Shown one piece after another: positions 21,764 through 30,372 of a stretch of 64,000 nucleotides of DNA. Position numbers and translations under genes: made by a program. The stretch spans positions 1-64,000 of the forward strand of contig DATIBD010000117.1 of NCBI GenBank assembly GCA_035457705.1. Direction: 5' to 3'. Origin of the DNA: DASPGQ01 sp035457705 (lineage in GTDB: Bacteria; Acidobacteriota; Vicinamibacteria; Marinacidobacterales; SMYC01). The notes under the pieces were generated by a model that saw only the letters and a program-made list of their open reading frames with translations, was not told where the DNA came from and searched no databases. How positions within the stretch are numbered: the first letter of the stretch is position 1; each line of letters begins with the position of its first letter.

Positions 21764-23530
21764 TCAGTACTTGGGGACCCGGATCCGAAACGCGCTTCCT
21801 CTGCCGGGCGAGCTCTCGACGGTCACTGTCCCTCCATGGGCCAGAACGATGTACCTGACGATCGACAGACCGAGACCGCTCCCTTCGGGGTGCCGGTCGA
21901 TGCTTCGACCGACTCGGTAGAAGCGCTCGAAGATGCGAGCGCTTTCGCCCCGCTCCATCCCCACACCGTCGTCTGCAACGAGGATCCCGATGCTCTCACC
22001 ATCCTCTTCCACCGAAATAACCACCCGCACTCCCTGTCCGCCGTAGCGAAGGGCGTTGTCCACGAGATTGGCGATGGCTCGCTCCAGAAGGGGCGCGTTC
22101 ACCCGAGCCGTCAGGCCGTCGGGACAGTCGAGCTCGAGCTCAGCCCTGACCTCGCTCGACCTCGCGGAAAAAGTCTCCAGCAGGGGTGAGAGGACGTCCT
22201 TCAAATGGTGCCAGGTTCTGTCGATCTCTTGTCTTTCCGCCTGTCCTTCCAATCGAGTCAAGTCCATCAAGCCCTCGATCACCCCCCGGAGACGGCGCGC
22301 CTGCTCCGAGATGACGCGAACGAAATGACGGGCTTCCTCGGGCTCCTCCAACGCACCCTGCAGCAGGGTATCGGCGAAGCCCTGAATCGCGGTCAGCGGT
22401 GTTTTGAGCTCGTGCGAAACATTGGCGGTGAAGTCACGCCGGAGATGGTCGAGCCTCCGGATTCGCGTCCAATCGCTCATCACGATGACGGCCCCGATCG
22501 GTCGTCCGAAACTGTCCTGGAGCGGAGTGCTGGTGGCCAGAACATAGCGTCCCGTCCCTGCGCCCGATACGAGATCGTCGGTCGAGCCCAACGTTCCCGA
22601 GATGCCCTGAGTCACGAGTCTCTCCAACACACCGTTATTCACCGTGCTGGAGACGAGCTCGCCGATCATGACGTCGTGTCGCAATTGCAGGATCGCGAGA
22701 GCCGCAGCATTGACTCGCAGCACCCGCCCGTCGTTGTCGGTGACGAGGACGCCTTCCTTCGTGCTCGCCAAGATGGTGTCCAATTCCCGATCCTGCCTCG
22801 AGGCCAATTGCCCGGCGTGCTCCAGCTCCAGGGTCAACCGATTGACCGCCTCGGCAATGACTCCAACCTCGCTGGAATTCACTACCGGCAGTCTCCTACC
22901 CCTGGAATCCCCGTCGGCCAGGAGACGAGACATCTCTTCCAGCGGACGAGCGAACGAGCGCGCAATCCACCAGCTCAGGACAGCGCCGAGAGCGGTGACC
23001 GCAATGGCGGCTGCAAAGATCCTCTGGTTCAGGATCGAAAGATGGCGGTCGAGGGCGTCCACCGGCACGGACGCGCGAATGACGCCAACCACCTTCCCCC
23101 GATCTTCCACCGGAACGGCGACGTACATCAGGCGCTCGTGGCTCGTGCGGCTGAAACGGACCGAGGCACTGCGTTTTCCCAACAGAGCCGACCGGATCTC
23201 CGGACGATTCGAATGACTTTCCATTCCATCCGGATCATGGGCGGAGTCGCTGATGACCTCACCCGAAGCGAGGATAAGGGTAAATCGGGTGGTGTAGGTG
23301 GAAGCTCCTTCGCGTTGGAAGCTTGCCTCGCAGGCCGCCCGGTCCGCCCCGCTGAAGACGTCCCGGCAGGGTTTTTCCACGAGCGAGGTGCGAGCCCAAA
23401 GGTCGTTCTCGATGAAGGCAAAATAGCTTTGGCGGATGGAGCGTGCGGCGAGCCAGCTCACCGACGAGACTGTCGCCAGAAGAATGCAGGAGATCGAGAG
23501 GAAGAGCCTCCAGAAGAGCCGGTCGAGCAA
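21764..23530 (-). CDS. phoR: Phosphate-regulon sensor histidine kinase PhoR
   Basis: 588 residues. Transmembrane helices near residues 8-29 and 172-192 flank an extracytoplasmic domain with Cys residues (PCRDVFSGADRAACEASF). A HAMP segment follows, then a PAS domain (LDTILASTKEGVLVTDNDGR), the HisKA phosphoacceptor FTANVSHELKTPLTAIQGFA, and an ATP-binding HATPase domain with NLVDNALRYG, DDGVGM and GSGLGLSIVRY. It should sense phosphate status through the Pst/PhoU complex and phosphorylate the PhoB encoded immediately upstream in transcription. The extracytoplasmic domain is larger than in E. coli PhoR, so it may bind a ligand directly. It sits 64 bp after phoB. Confidence 0.9.
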   Translation of the reverse strand: MLDRLFWRLFLSISCILLATVSSVSWLAARSIRQSYFAFIENDLWARTSLVEKPCRDVFSGADRAACEASFQREGASTYTTRFTLILASGEVISDSAHDPDGMESHSNRPEIRSALLGKRSASVRFSRTSHERLMYVAVPVEDRGKVVGVIRASVPVDALDRHLSILNQRIFAAAIAVTALGAVLSWWIARSFARPLEEMSRLLADGDSRGRRLPVVNSSEVGVIAEAVNRLTLELEHAGQLASRQDRELDTILASTKEGVLVTDNDGRVLRVNAAALAILQLRHDVMIGELVSSTVNNGVLERLVTQGISGTLGSTDDLVSGAGTGRYVLATSTPLQDSFGRPIGAVIVMSDWTRIRRLDHLRRDFTANVSHELKTPLTAIQGFADTLLQGALEEPEEARHFVRVISEQARRLRGVIEGLMDLTRLEGQAERQEIDRTWHHLKDVLSPLLETFSARSSEVRAELELDCPDGLTARVNAPLLERAIANLVDNALRYGGQGVRVVISVEEDGESIGILVADDGVGMERGESARIFERFYRVGRSIDRHPEGSGLGLSIVRYIVLAHGGTVTVESSPGRGSAFRIRVPKY

Positions 23531-23594
23531 ATTCAGTGCTCACTCACCTTGGGCTAGGTGTTCGCGCTCGAACCAACGCTGTCGCCATCGCGCG

Positions 23595-24284
23595 CTAGCC
23601 CTTCCGGAATCGGTAGCCGACGCCTCGCACCGTTTCGATCTGCCGGCTCGCCGGTCCGAGCTTCTTGCGCAAGCCGACGATCTGCACGTCCACCGATCGC
23701 TCGGTGACAGCGTACCTCTCGCTTCGAACGGCGTCCACGATCTGTTGGCGGGTGAATACCCAACCCGGGCGGCGCATGAGAACGAGCAGGACACGAAACT
23801 CGGTGTTGGTGAGCATGATCATCTCTTCACTCACCCGTACTTCCCGACGACCGGGGTGAAGAAAGACATCACCGATGCGGAGCGGTGCATCGCCGTCGGA
23901 TTGGCTGTCGTCGCCGCGCCGAAGCACCGCTCCGATTCTGGCGATCAAGACCGGAAGAGTGAACGGCTTCGTGACATAGTCATCGGCGCCCATTTCCAGA
24001 CCGCGGATGATGTCTCTCTCCTCTCCTTTTGCCGTCAGCATCACGATGGGGACGCTTCTGGTGTCGTGACGCGTCCTCAACTTCCTGCACAAGCTCAGTC
24101 CGTCGGTGTCGGGTAGCATCAGGTCGAGCAGTATCAGGGCGGGCGTCTCGGAATCGATCCTCTCGAGTGCTTCTCGCCCCGAGAGCGCCGATACGGTTTC
24201 GTATCCTGCCTTTCTCAAGTTGTAGTGCAGTAGCTGCTGGATTGCCTGCTCGTCCTCGACGACCAGGATCTTCTCTCCGCCCAT
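23595..24284 (-). CDS. phoB: Phosphate-regulon response regulator PhoB (OmpR family)
   Basis: 229 residues, the usual PhoB length. Receiver domain: ILVVEDEQAI supplies the acidic pocket, ILLDLMLPDTDG the phosphorylated Asp (~residue 54), and DDYVTKPF the Lys. A winged-helix DNA-binding domain follows, with LTNTEFRVLLVLMRRPGWVF and ERSVDVQIVGLRKKLG and the ending TVRGVGYRF. It heads the pho-pst cluster and probably binds the repeat upstream of pstS. A leader of 80 bp separates it from the convergent-side membrane glycosyltransferase gene, which is transcribed in the same direction from further upstream. Confidence 0.92.
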   Translation of the reverse strand: MGGEKILVVEDEQAIQQLLHYNLRKAGYETVSALSGREALERIDSETPALILLDLMLPDTDGLSLCRKLRTRHDTRSVPIVMLTAKGEERDIIRGLEMGADDYVTKPFTLPVLIARIGAVLRRGDDSQSDGDAPLRIGDVFLHPGRREVRVSEEMIMLTNTEFRVLLVLMRRPGWVFTRQQIVDAVRSERYAVTERSVDVQIVGLRKKLGPASRQIETVRGVGYRFRKG

Positions 24285-24363
24285 GGTCAGCTTTTCCCCT
24301 GCAGAAAGCGTCTATCGTGCCATTCTACGATACGGCAAATACAGGCACGGGAGCGAGCCGCTG

Positions 24364-26382
24364 TTACTTCCAGGACGACTTGAGGACCGCGAACAAAATG
24401 AAGGCGTGCACCAGGACGAGGGCGAGCGTGAGATCGAAACCCGGGGCCATCCGCAGTCCTGACAGCGCGCCGACCAGAGGCTCCACCAGGGCGTAGCGGT
24501 TGCCGTAGAAACGGCCGAGGCCAGAAAAAACGAGCAAGTTCAGGATGTAGGCGAGCGCGGCCGTCCCCGCCAGAAAGCGCACACGGCTCGTGAGGAGGCC
24601 CCCGAACAGGAGAAGCAGATAGACGAGGTGGGGATGGTTCTCGTAGACGCCCGTGGACAGCATCGCGAAGGCAAAGAAGACGGCCGCAGCCGTGGAGGCC
24701 AGAGCCTCGAGGCCGAGGCCCTTCCGCCGACGCCAGAGGATCCAGAGTGTCGAAGTCCCCACGAGGACTGTCCCAAGCTGGGCCGCGGGAAACGGCACGG
24801 TTTCCAGCCTAACGAAGTCCACGCGACCTGTGATTGCGGCATCGCCCTTGGCGACTGTCATCAGGTGTCCCGCGATCCACCACGGATTGGCGAAACCGCT
24901 CGAAAGGTTGCCGGGACGAAACGCATGGTACATATGAACGAGGAGCTCTTCGAGTGTGCCAGCGAGGGCGAAGGGAACGAGAATCGCCCCGGTGATCGCG
25001 AGCCCGGCGACCAGGGCGGGGATCAAACGCTCGAGCTTCGCGATCAACGAGGAGGAATCATCCCTGGCGAGAAGGCCGATCGCGGCGACGGGAAACACGA
25101 TCAGCGCCAGGGGTTTCACCCAGAATGCGAGAGCGAGCAGCCCCCCCGAGGCCGTGGCCAGACCGCTGCCGGCTGCCAGAAGCCCCGCAGCGGCGAGCGG
25201 AGCATAGGCGCCGTCCTGAAAGCCGAGAACCGCGCTGCTGAGCCAGCTCAGGGGAAGAGCCCAGTAGCAGGCCGAAAGGACCAGACCCCGATCGAGCTTC
25301 CGGCGAAACGTCCATAGCAGCAAACCGGCCGCGGCCACGTCTCCCAAGACAGCGGGCAGCTTGGCGGCGACGTTCTCCTGCGCTCCCGCATCCATATTCG
25401 GAAGAATTTTGGACACGAAACGAGAGCTCGCTCGCCAGAGGACCATGGCGAGGGGCGGATAATCGACTCCGAACTCTCGGCCGCGATAGCTCACGGTCCA
25501 GGCCTCCTTGGGGTGGCGCAGTTGATGCCAGAACTGCCCCGGGGGAACCGTGTCCGGGTCGCCGTACACCCGCGTCACTCCGTGAGCGTTTGCGCGCGCG
25601 GTCCACGCCTTCCAGTACTCCGTATCCCAGGACCCGGGTGATGGAAGAAAGAAAAGCCTCACCCAGACGCCGAATACCATTGCGCTCAGAAGAGTCGCTC
25701 CCCACACGAAACGTCGACGGTCCTTGCCCGCGCCCGCCCATCCCGCCGCCACCAACACACTCGGTATCGCCAACCGGGCCACCCCGGACACCGCGGGAAC
25801 AGCGAGGTAAACCAGCGCGCTCATGGCGACCAGACTCGAGAGCGCGGCGGCAAACAAGCCCATGGAGACCGCGAATCCGGGTCCTACCCTCCCGAGCAAG
25901 ACCAGAACGAGAGCGCCTGCGAGAAGCGAGCCGAGAGCTCTCGCAAACGAAAGCATCTCGCGAGGGTTCTCGACCGCGATGGAAACGAGACGTGCCGGAC
26001 GCGCACCCGGCTCTCGCGCGAAGCTTACGATGTCGAGTCGAACGCCAGGCGAACGAGACGGGGGTAGCGCGAGCGCGATGGCCCCTTCCCTGGACGAACG
26101 GACCAAATAATTCGGCCCCTGATCGATCGAGACCGAGGAGCTCGCGTTCCCGTCGCTCCATTGCAGCAGCAGTCGACCGGGTCGAATCCGGTTGACTCCG
26201 GGAAGACGGACGACAGTGCGCAGAGACGACGCGTTTCTGCCCGCCCCCCTGCGGACCAACATTCGCCATCCCAGGGAATCAGAGGTCAGACGGACCGAGC
26301 CCGGCTCGGCCAGATATGAGGCCGAGGCGGTTAGACATACGATCCCCGCCGCGATCCACAAACGTCGCGCTTTTGCCATCAC
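24364..26382 (-). CDS. Polytopic membrane glycosyltransferase (GT-C type)
   Basis: 672 residues. The N-terminal ~150 residues hold a signal-anchor and a beta-rich exported region (RLTSDSLGWRMLVRRGAG onward). After that come 10 or more hydrophobic segments. The loop WDTEYWKAW after the first of these, and FGVDYPPLAMVLW later, resemble the acidic motif and DYPPL loop of lipid-linked-sugar glycosyltransferases of the Alg6/Alg8 and mannosyltransferase (GT-C) type; HPHLVYLLLL near the C-terminus fits as well. It probably transfers a sugar from a polyprenyl carrier on the outer face of the membrane. The donor and acceptor cannot be read from sequence. It lies upstream of phoB in the same direction, with an 80-bp gap. 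Confidence 0.7.
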   Translation of the reverse strand: MMAKARRLWIAAGIVCLTASASYLAEPGSVRLTSDSLGWRMLVRRGAGRNASSLRTVVRLPGVNRIRPGRLLLQWSDGNASSSVSIDQGPNYLVRSSREGAIALALPPSRSPGVRLDIVSFAREPGARPARLVSIAVENPREMLSFARALGSLLAGALVLVLLGRVGPGFAVSMGLFAAALSSLVAMSALVYLAVPAVSGVARLAIPSVLVAAGWAGAGKDRRRFVWGATLLSAMVFGVWVRLFFLPSPGSWDTEYWKAWTARANAHGVTRVYGDPDTVPPGQFWHQLRHPKEAWTVSYRGREFGVDYPPLAMVLWRASSRFVSKILPNMDAGAQENVAAKLPAVLGDVAAAGLLLWTFRRKLDRGLVLSACYWALPLSWLSSAVLGFQDGAYAPLAAAGLLAAGSGLATASGGLLALAFWVKPLALIVFPVAAIGLLARDDSSSLIAKLERLIPALVAGLAITGAILVPFALAGTLEELLVHMYHAFRPGNLSSGFANPWWIAGHLMTVAKGDAAITGRVDFVRLETVPFPAAQLGTVLVGTSTLWILWRRRKGLGLEALASTAAAVFFAFAMLSTGVYENHPHLVYLLLLFGGLLTSRVRFLAGTAALAYILNLLVFSGLGRFYGNRYALVEPLVGALSGLRMAPGFDLTLALVLVHAFILFAVLKSSWK

Positions 26383-26538
26383 GCCTCGGCCGCAAGGAGG
26401 CTACGCCTTGGACCGACAAAAGCTGACGGCCGCCACCACCCGATGAGACGTCGTGTTTCCAGCTCCTGCACCGGGGCATGTTACGTTCGCGCCGCGCCAC
26501 GATCCACATCCATGGAGCGCGCATGAGCACCTCCAGGA

Positions 26539-26669
26539 CTAGGGAGTACTCAATGCCGTGGCGGGACCCGTGATCGACCGGCCGCCACGGCTCAGGCTGC
26601 TTACGGCGCGGCAAGCGCGCCGAGCTCGCTCCGCTCGCGCAGGGTGGGTAGAGTTTTTCATCACCCTGC
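26539..26669. repeat. Dispersed structured repeat, copy 3
   Basis: Begins CTAGGGAGTACTCAATGCCG and ends TTTTTCATCACCCTGC, nearly identical to copy 2. It contains the GCCGTGGCGG hairpin (arms GCCGTGGCGG / CCGCCACGGC), the CGGCGCG / CGCGCC hairpin with one changed loop base, and the CAGGGTG / CACCCTG hairpin. Its right end lies 6 bp from the stop codon of the minus-strand gene at 26676. The only other content of 26383-26675 is the short spacer before it. Confidence 0.85.
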
Positions 26670-26675
26670 TGGTGC

Positions 26676-27074
26676 TCACTTCCGGGGCGGATCGCGATTG
26701 GGGGAGGTTCCGCGCCGTACCCCCAAAGCGTCCTGCCACTGCCGAATCTCCGACTCCCCCAGGAACTCGTGAACGATGTCCAAAATGCGTTGCTTTGGAC
26801 CGAGGGGGAGGCGCTCGTCGTCCTGCTCCGCAAGTACGAGCAAACGCGATACTTCGGAGCGAAGCTCAGGGCTCGTCGCGCAGACATCGTCCAGCCAGCG
26901 GGTTCGTTCGCAGGGGGGCAGGTCGAGGGCTGCGCTCAGGATCTCGTCGACTTCGACCCATCGCGAGCCGGAGTTTGTATCCACCCGTCGTTCCTCTCCC
27001 GGTTCTACGTAGCTCGGGGCCAAATCCCGCCAACTCGGCCCATCTGGATTGCCCGGCGAAGCTCTGATTGACAT
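26676..27074 (-). CDS. Free-standing N-terminal region of an acidobacterial-type Ser/Thr kinase, kinase domain absent
   Basis: 132 residues from the ATG at 27074. The segment WVEVDEILSAALDLPPCER, then TRWLDDVCATSPELRSEV and SRLLVLAEQDDE, matches the short helical region that precedes the kinase domain in many acidobacterial Ser/Thr protein kinases (pattern W..V..LL..AL.LPP.ER..FL..AC..D..L..EV..LL). The protein ends 50 residues later with no kinase P-loop or HRD motif. It may be a degraded remnant or a stand-alone regulator. It is divergent from the small antitoxin-like gene 24 bp away. Repeat copy 3 follows its stop. Confidence 0.45.
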   Translation of the reverse strand: MSIRASPGNPDGPSWRDLAPSYVEPGEERRVDTNSGSRWVEVDEILSAALDLPPCERTRWLDDVCATSPELRSEVSRLLVLAEQDDERLPLGPKQRILDIVHEFLGESEIRQWQDALGVRRGTSPNRDPPRK

Positions 27075-27098
27075 GGGGCCCCAATACCTCATTAATGT

Positions 27099-27308
27099 AT
27101 GCCTATGGCTCGAAAGGCGACATTGAAACGAAGAGCTTTCTTTGTCGACGAACGTACGCTGCGACGAGCAAAGAAAGCGCTGGGGTTGGCAAGCGACGCG
27201 GAAGTGGTGCGACTGGCAATCGAAAGGGTCGCGGAGATGGAGGAATTCTGGAATTTCATGAAGGAAACACGGAATATCCTCGAGCCCGGAACCATAGAGA
27301 CTCCATAG
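27099..27308 (+). CDS. VapB-like antitoxin (ribbon-helix-helix type)
   Basis: 69 residues (or 67 from the ATG at 27105). The N-terminus is basic (MARKATLKRRAFFVDERTLR) and is followed by KKALGLASDAEVVRLAIERV, the strand-helix-helix pattern of ribbon-helix-helix DNA-binding antitoxins. Its stop is one base before the GTG start of the PIN-domain toxin gene, the classic toxin-antitoxin arrangement. It would bind its own promoter and neutralise the toxin. Because the toxin is broken, the antitoxin may be under relaxed selection. Confidence 0.6.
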   Translation: MPMARKATLKRRAFFVDERTLRRAKKALGLASDAEVVRLAIERVAEMEEFWNFMKETRNILEPGTIETP

Positions 27309-27309
27309 C

Positions 27310-27722
27310 GTGGCTTGGGCGATCCTCGATACCAACGTATATATCGGTCATTGGGAACGGGGGCTCTACGACGAGGCGCTTGCCCAGGTTCGCCAGGCGT
27401 TCATCGTTCGTCATTCCGCAGTGGTCCTCTCGAGCTCCGCCGCGGTGCGCGTGCCCCGTTGGCCCAGAGTTTAGTCGAGAATCTCGTGAAACGAGCAACG
27501 GTCGTCTGGACTCCGCAGGCGCCGGACTGGTGGGAAGCGGGACTGCTTATCAGAGGGCTGGGAGACGCCCGGGGCTGGCATAGACGCAAGCGAAGGGATT
27601 TCCAGAACGACGCTCTGATCGCTTTGACGGCTCGCCGACACGGCGCCACCGTCGTTACCGCGAATCGAGCGGAGTTCCAGTTCTTTTCGCAGGAGCTCGG
27701 CATTTCGGTGCTTCCGGTGTGA
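27310..27722 (+). pseudogene. VapC-like PIN-domain toxin, frameshifted
   Basis: Starting at the GTG at 27310 the frame reads VAWAILDTNVYIGHWERG, the PIN-domain N-terminus with its first catalytic Asp (LDTN). After SAVVLS it runs into a stop at 27472-27474. The remaining PIN sequence continues in the next frame: ELRRGARAPLAQSLVE, then RKRRDFQNDALIALTARRHG with further acidic residues, and VVTANRAEFQFF, ending TGA at 27720-27722. One missing base near 27430-27434 (TCTCGAGCTC where TCTCGGAGCTC would restore the frame) explains the break. As read, the toxin RNase would be truncated to ~54 residues and inactive. The defect is either real or an assembly error. Confidence 0.65.
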
Positions 27723-27833
27723 TTTTCTACGGTCGCGTCGCCTCAACCCCGGTCTGGTCCCCTTCCAGAGACAGACTTACTTGCTTCCCTCGCGCCCATC
27801 GCAATACGCTTACGGCTCCAGGAGGTTTGGGAT

Positions 27834-29627
27834 ATGCGGAGTTACGCGCTCGTTGTATTCCTCGGGGCCGCGGTGTTCGCGCGGGCCGAGGACACGGCCG
27901 ACCTCATTCTGTTCGACGGACGCGTGTACACTCTCGACGACGCCAAACCCTGGGCCACGGCTGTCGCCATCAAAGGCGAGCGCATCATTGCCGTCGGCAC
28001 CGATGACGAGGCACGGCGCTACCTCGGGGCAAGCACGCGCGAGATCGATCTGAACGGCGCCTTCGTTTCCCCCGGTTTCAACGATGCCCACGTGCACGTC
28101 GACGGAACCGGTGCACTCCTCACCGGCGTAAACCTCCTGGACGTGCACCAGCCCAAGGCGTTTCGCGAGCGAATCGAGGCGACGGCATCGCGGCTTCCGG
28201 ATGGAAGCTGGATCACCCGCGGCATGTGGGGCGCTTACGAGCAGTGGAGCGTGGGCTCCAGCGGAGAAGCGGCCTCGGGAGAGGCCACGGGAGGCCCGTT
28301 CACACCCGACCGCAATCTCATCGATTCCGCCACGACGAAACACCCTGTTCTGGTCAGCCGCTTCGATCGAAGCATGCACCTCGCGAACAGCCTGGCGCTG
28401 GATCTTGCGGGCATCGACGAATCGACTCCCGATCCGCCCGACGGTGGGATCGTAAAGGACGCGAGCGGCCGACTGACGGGAATCCTTACCGGGAGCGCGT
28501 TCGATCTCGTTCAGAAAGTGATTCCCCCGATCTCGTTCGAGCAGCGCCTCATCCAGGTGCGTGCCGTGCTCAAGGAGGCGCGCGAAGGCGGCGTCACGAC
28601 GATTCAGGATCTGACCTCGGCGGAGCAGCTCATGGCCTACCAGCATCTGAAAGAAAATGGCGAGCTGACCGTACGCATCATGATCCGGCCGAACGTCTTT
28701 CAGGCGGAGCACGTGGCCGCTCTCGGCCTTTCCCGCGGCTTCGGAGACGATTGGTTGAAGCTGGTTGGGTACAAGGGGTGGGTCGACGGAATCATGGGCT
28801 CGAGCGGCGCCATGTTCTTCACGGACTACGATCACGATCCGGGAAACCGGGGATATCTTCGTCCTCCGATGCTCCCCGAGAGTGTGGACGGAGCGGCTTT
28901 CGAGCTCGGCTCGTCCGATCACTATTCGGATTACCCTCCGGGCAACATGGAGAAGCTCATCGAGCAATGGCTGCCCACGGGGGTCCCGCCTCATATCCAT
29001 GCCATCGGTGATCTGGGCAACCGCATCATCCTCGATATCTTCGAGAGGGTTCTCACCAACGCGAAGATGGTGGATTCCGATCACCGCTGGCGCGTCATTC
29101 ACGCGCAGGTCTTGCACCCCGACGACTTCGAGCGGTTCGGCAAGCTGAACCTCGTCGCCGAGGTCAATCCCTACCACGTGTCCGACGACATGCGGTGGAT
29201 GGAGGAACGCATCGGCAAGGAGCGATCGCTCGGCGCTTATGCGTTCCGAAAACTGAAGGAATCGGGGGCCACGATCATCTTCGGAAGCGACTCCCCGGGA
29301 ACGAACGCAGCGCGCTACTATCTGAGTCCCGTATATGGGCTCTACGCCGCGGTGAGTCGTCAGACGCTCACCGGCGAGCCCAAGGAGGGCTGGTACGCGG
29401 ATCAGCGTTTGACCATCGAGGAAGCCATCGAGGCCTATACCAAAACACCGGCCTGGGCGTGCTTCGAGGAAGCCGTCAAGGGAACGCTCGCATCGGGAAT
29501 GCTGGCCGACATCGCCGTTTTCGATACGAATCTCGTCGAGGTCGGGCGGACCGCGCCCGCACGCCTACTCGACGCGAAAGTACTCTATACGCTAGTGGGC
29601 GGCGAGGTCGTTTACGAAAGGGAATAG
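27834..29627 (+). CDS. Exported amidohydrolase, YtcJ/amidohydrolase-3 family
   Basis: 597 residues with an N-terminal signal peptide (SYALVVFLGAAVFARAE). Metal-site motifs: FNDAHVHVDG (first HxH), YKGWVDGIMG (the Lys position), HIHAIGD and VIHAQVL (His ligands), and FGSDSPG (catalytic Asp). This is the composition of the amidohydrolase-3 family that includes N-substituted formamide deformylases. It hydrolyses amide or formamide bonds of an unknown substrate, and an exported location would fit scavenging. The gene is read rightwards and its 3' end overlaps the following minus-strand gene by 16 bp. Confidence 0.85.
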   Translation: MRSYALVVFLGAAVFARAEDTADLILFDGRVYTLDDAKPWATAVAIKGERIIAVGTDDEARRYLGASTREIDLNGAFVSPGFNDAHVHVDGTGALLTGVNLLDVHQPKAFRERIEATASRLPDGSWITRGMWGAYEQWSVGSSGEAASGEATGGPFTPDRNLIDSATTKHPVLVSRFDRSMHLANSLALDLAGIDESTPDPPDGGIVKDASGRLTGILTGSAFDLVQKVIPPISFEQRLIQVRAVLKEAREGGVTTIQDLTSAEQLMAYQHLKENGELTVRIMIRPNVFQAEHVAALGLSRGFGDDWLKLVGYKGWVDGIMGSSGAMFFTDYDHDPGNRGYLRPPMLPESVDGAAFELGSSDHYSDYPPGNMEKLIEQWLPTGVPPHIHAIGDLGNRIILDIFERVLTNAKMVDSDHRWRVIHAQVLHPDDFERFGKLNLVAEVNPYHVSDDMRWMEERIGKERSLGAYAFRKLKESGATIIFGSDSPGTNAARYYLSPVYGLYAAVSRQTLTGEPKEGWYADQRLTIEEAIEAYTKTPAWACFEEAVKGTLASGMLADIAVFDTNLVEVGRTAPARLLDAKVLYTLVGGEVVYERE

Positions 29628-30328
29628 CTCTCGTTCCACTCCAGCGGCAACGGGAGCTTACGGGCGGAAAAGTCGAGCTGGATGACGCGCCGGGGACCGG
29701 GGCGGCGACCACGGTGAGAACAGTGGAGTAAAAGCGGCCTCATCGCAAAGAGGCAGCCCTTCTTTGCCTCGCAAACCGTAGCTTCGATTCGGGTGAACTG
29801 ACCGATACTGTCTTCGGGAAGACGCCCATATTGATGCGACGTTGGTATCACCTTCATCGCTCCATCTTCTTCGCAGCAGTCGTCGAGGTGTATCCGCACC
29901 GACAACATCGCGGAGAGGACACCCGGCGGCGCCATCACGTGCTGAACACCCGCTTTCATCGACCAGGGGCCGAAACCCACGGCATCACCGCGCTCCTTCA
30001 CCGTAATGGTCGCGTCTTGGTGCCATCGAACCGACCAGTTCGCGCGCGGGCTCTTGTCGAGAAAGATCCCGCGTACACAAAAAGCGTCGCCGTCCAGCAC
30101 GGCTCCGACTAATTCCTTGAGCGCGGGCACATGGAGCGCAGTCTTCGTCCTTGGCGCATTCTGGAACAGATTCCGGAATGCATAGACCTCACCACGCCTG
30201 ACGACACCGGGACCTTCCTCGACCGAGGAAACAGCGGCTCTCAGTTCGGACACCAGGTCGGGAGATATGGCGTCGGGAATTGCGGCAAACCCGTCTCGGT
30301 CGATGATTTCCGCGATGTTCGATTCCAA
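29612..30328 (-). CDS. Phytanoyl-CoA dioxygenase-like Fe(II)/2-oxoglutarate oxygenase
   Basis: 238 residues. The iron triad is recognisable as WHQDAT (His and Asp), a distal His in LLLHCSHRG, and an Arg (RRVIQLDF) for 2-oxoglutarate. VRWHQD and the surrounding layout match the phytanoyl-CoA dioxygenase family, which hydroxylates diverse small molecules. The substrate is unknown. It is convergent with the amidohydrolase and its end overlaps that gene. The ATG at 30328 gives a complete N-terminus (MESNIAEIIDRDGFAAI). Confidence 0.82.
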   Translation of the reverse strand: MESNIAEIIDRDGFAAIPDAISPDLVSELRAAVSSVEEGPGVVRRGEVYAFRNLFQNAPRTKTALHVPALKELVGAVLDGDAFCVRGIFLDKSPRANWSVRWHQDATITVKERGDAVGFGPWSMKAGVQHVMAPPGVLSAMLSVRIHLDDCCEEDGAMKVIPTSHQYGRLPEDSIGQFTRIEATVCEAKKGCLFAMRPLLLHCSHRGRRPGPRRVIQLDFSARKLPLPLEWNESYSLS

Positions 30329-30372
30329 GAACCTGTAATTTTAGACAAGACGGGCTCAGCGACGCAACCTTC

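Noticed and set aside
22205..23557. 450-codon plus-strand frame
   Set aside because: It is the antisense shadow of phoR, which has complete HisKA and HATPase motifs.
26279..26887. Frames reading CRAVSS-like and GPATALST-like peptides across the dispersed repeats
   Set aside because: The same peptides appear at each repeat copy because the DNA repeat is structured, not because it is coding.
27810..29177. 455-codon minus-strand frame
   Set aside because: It lies antisense to the amidohydrolase, whose metal motifs are all intact.
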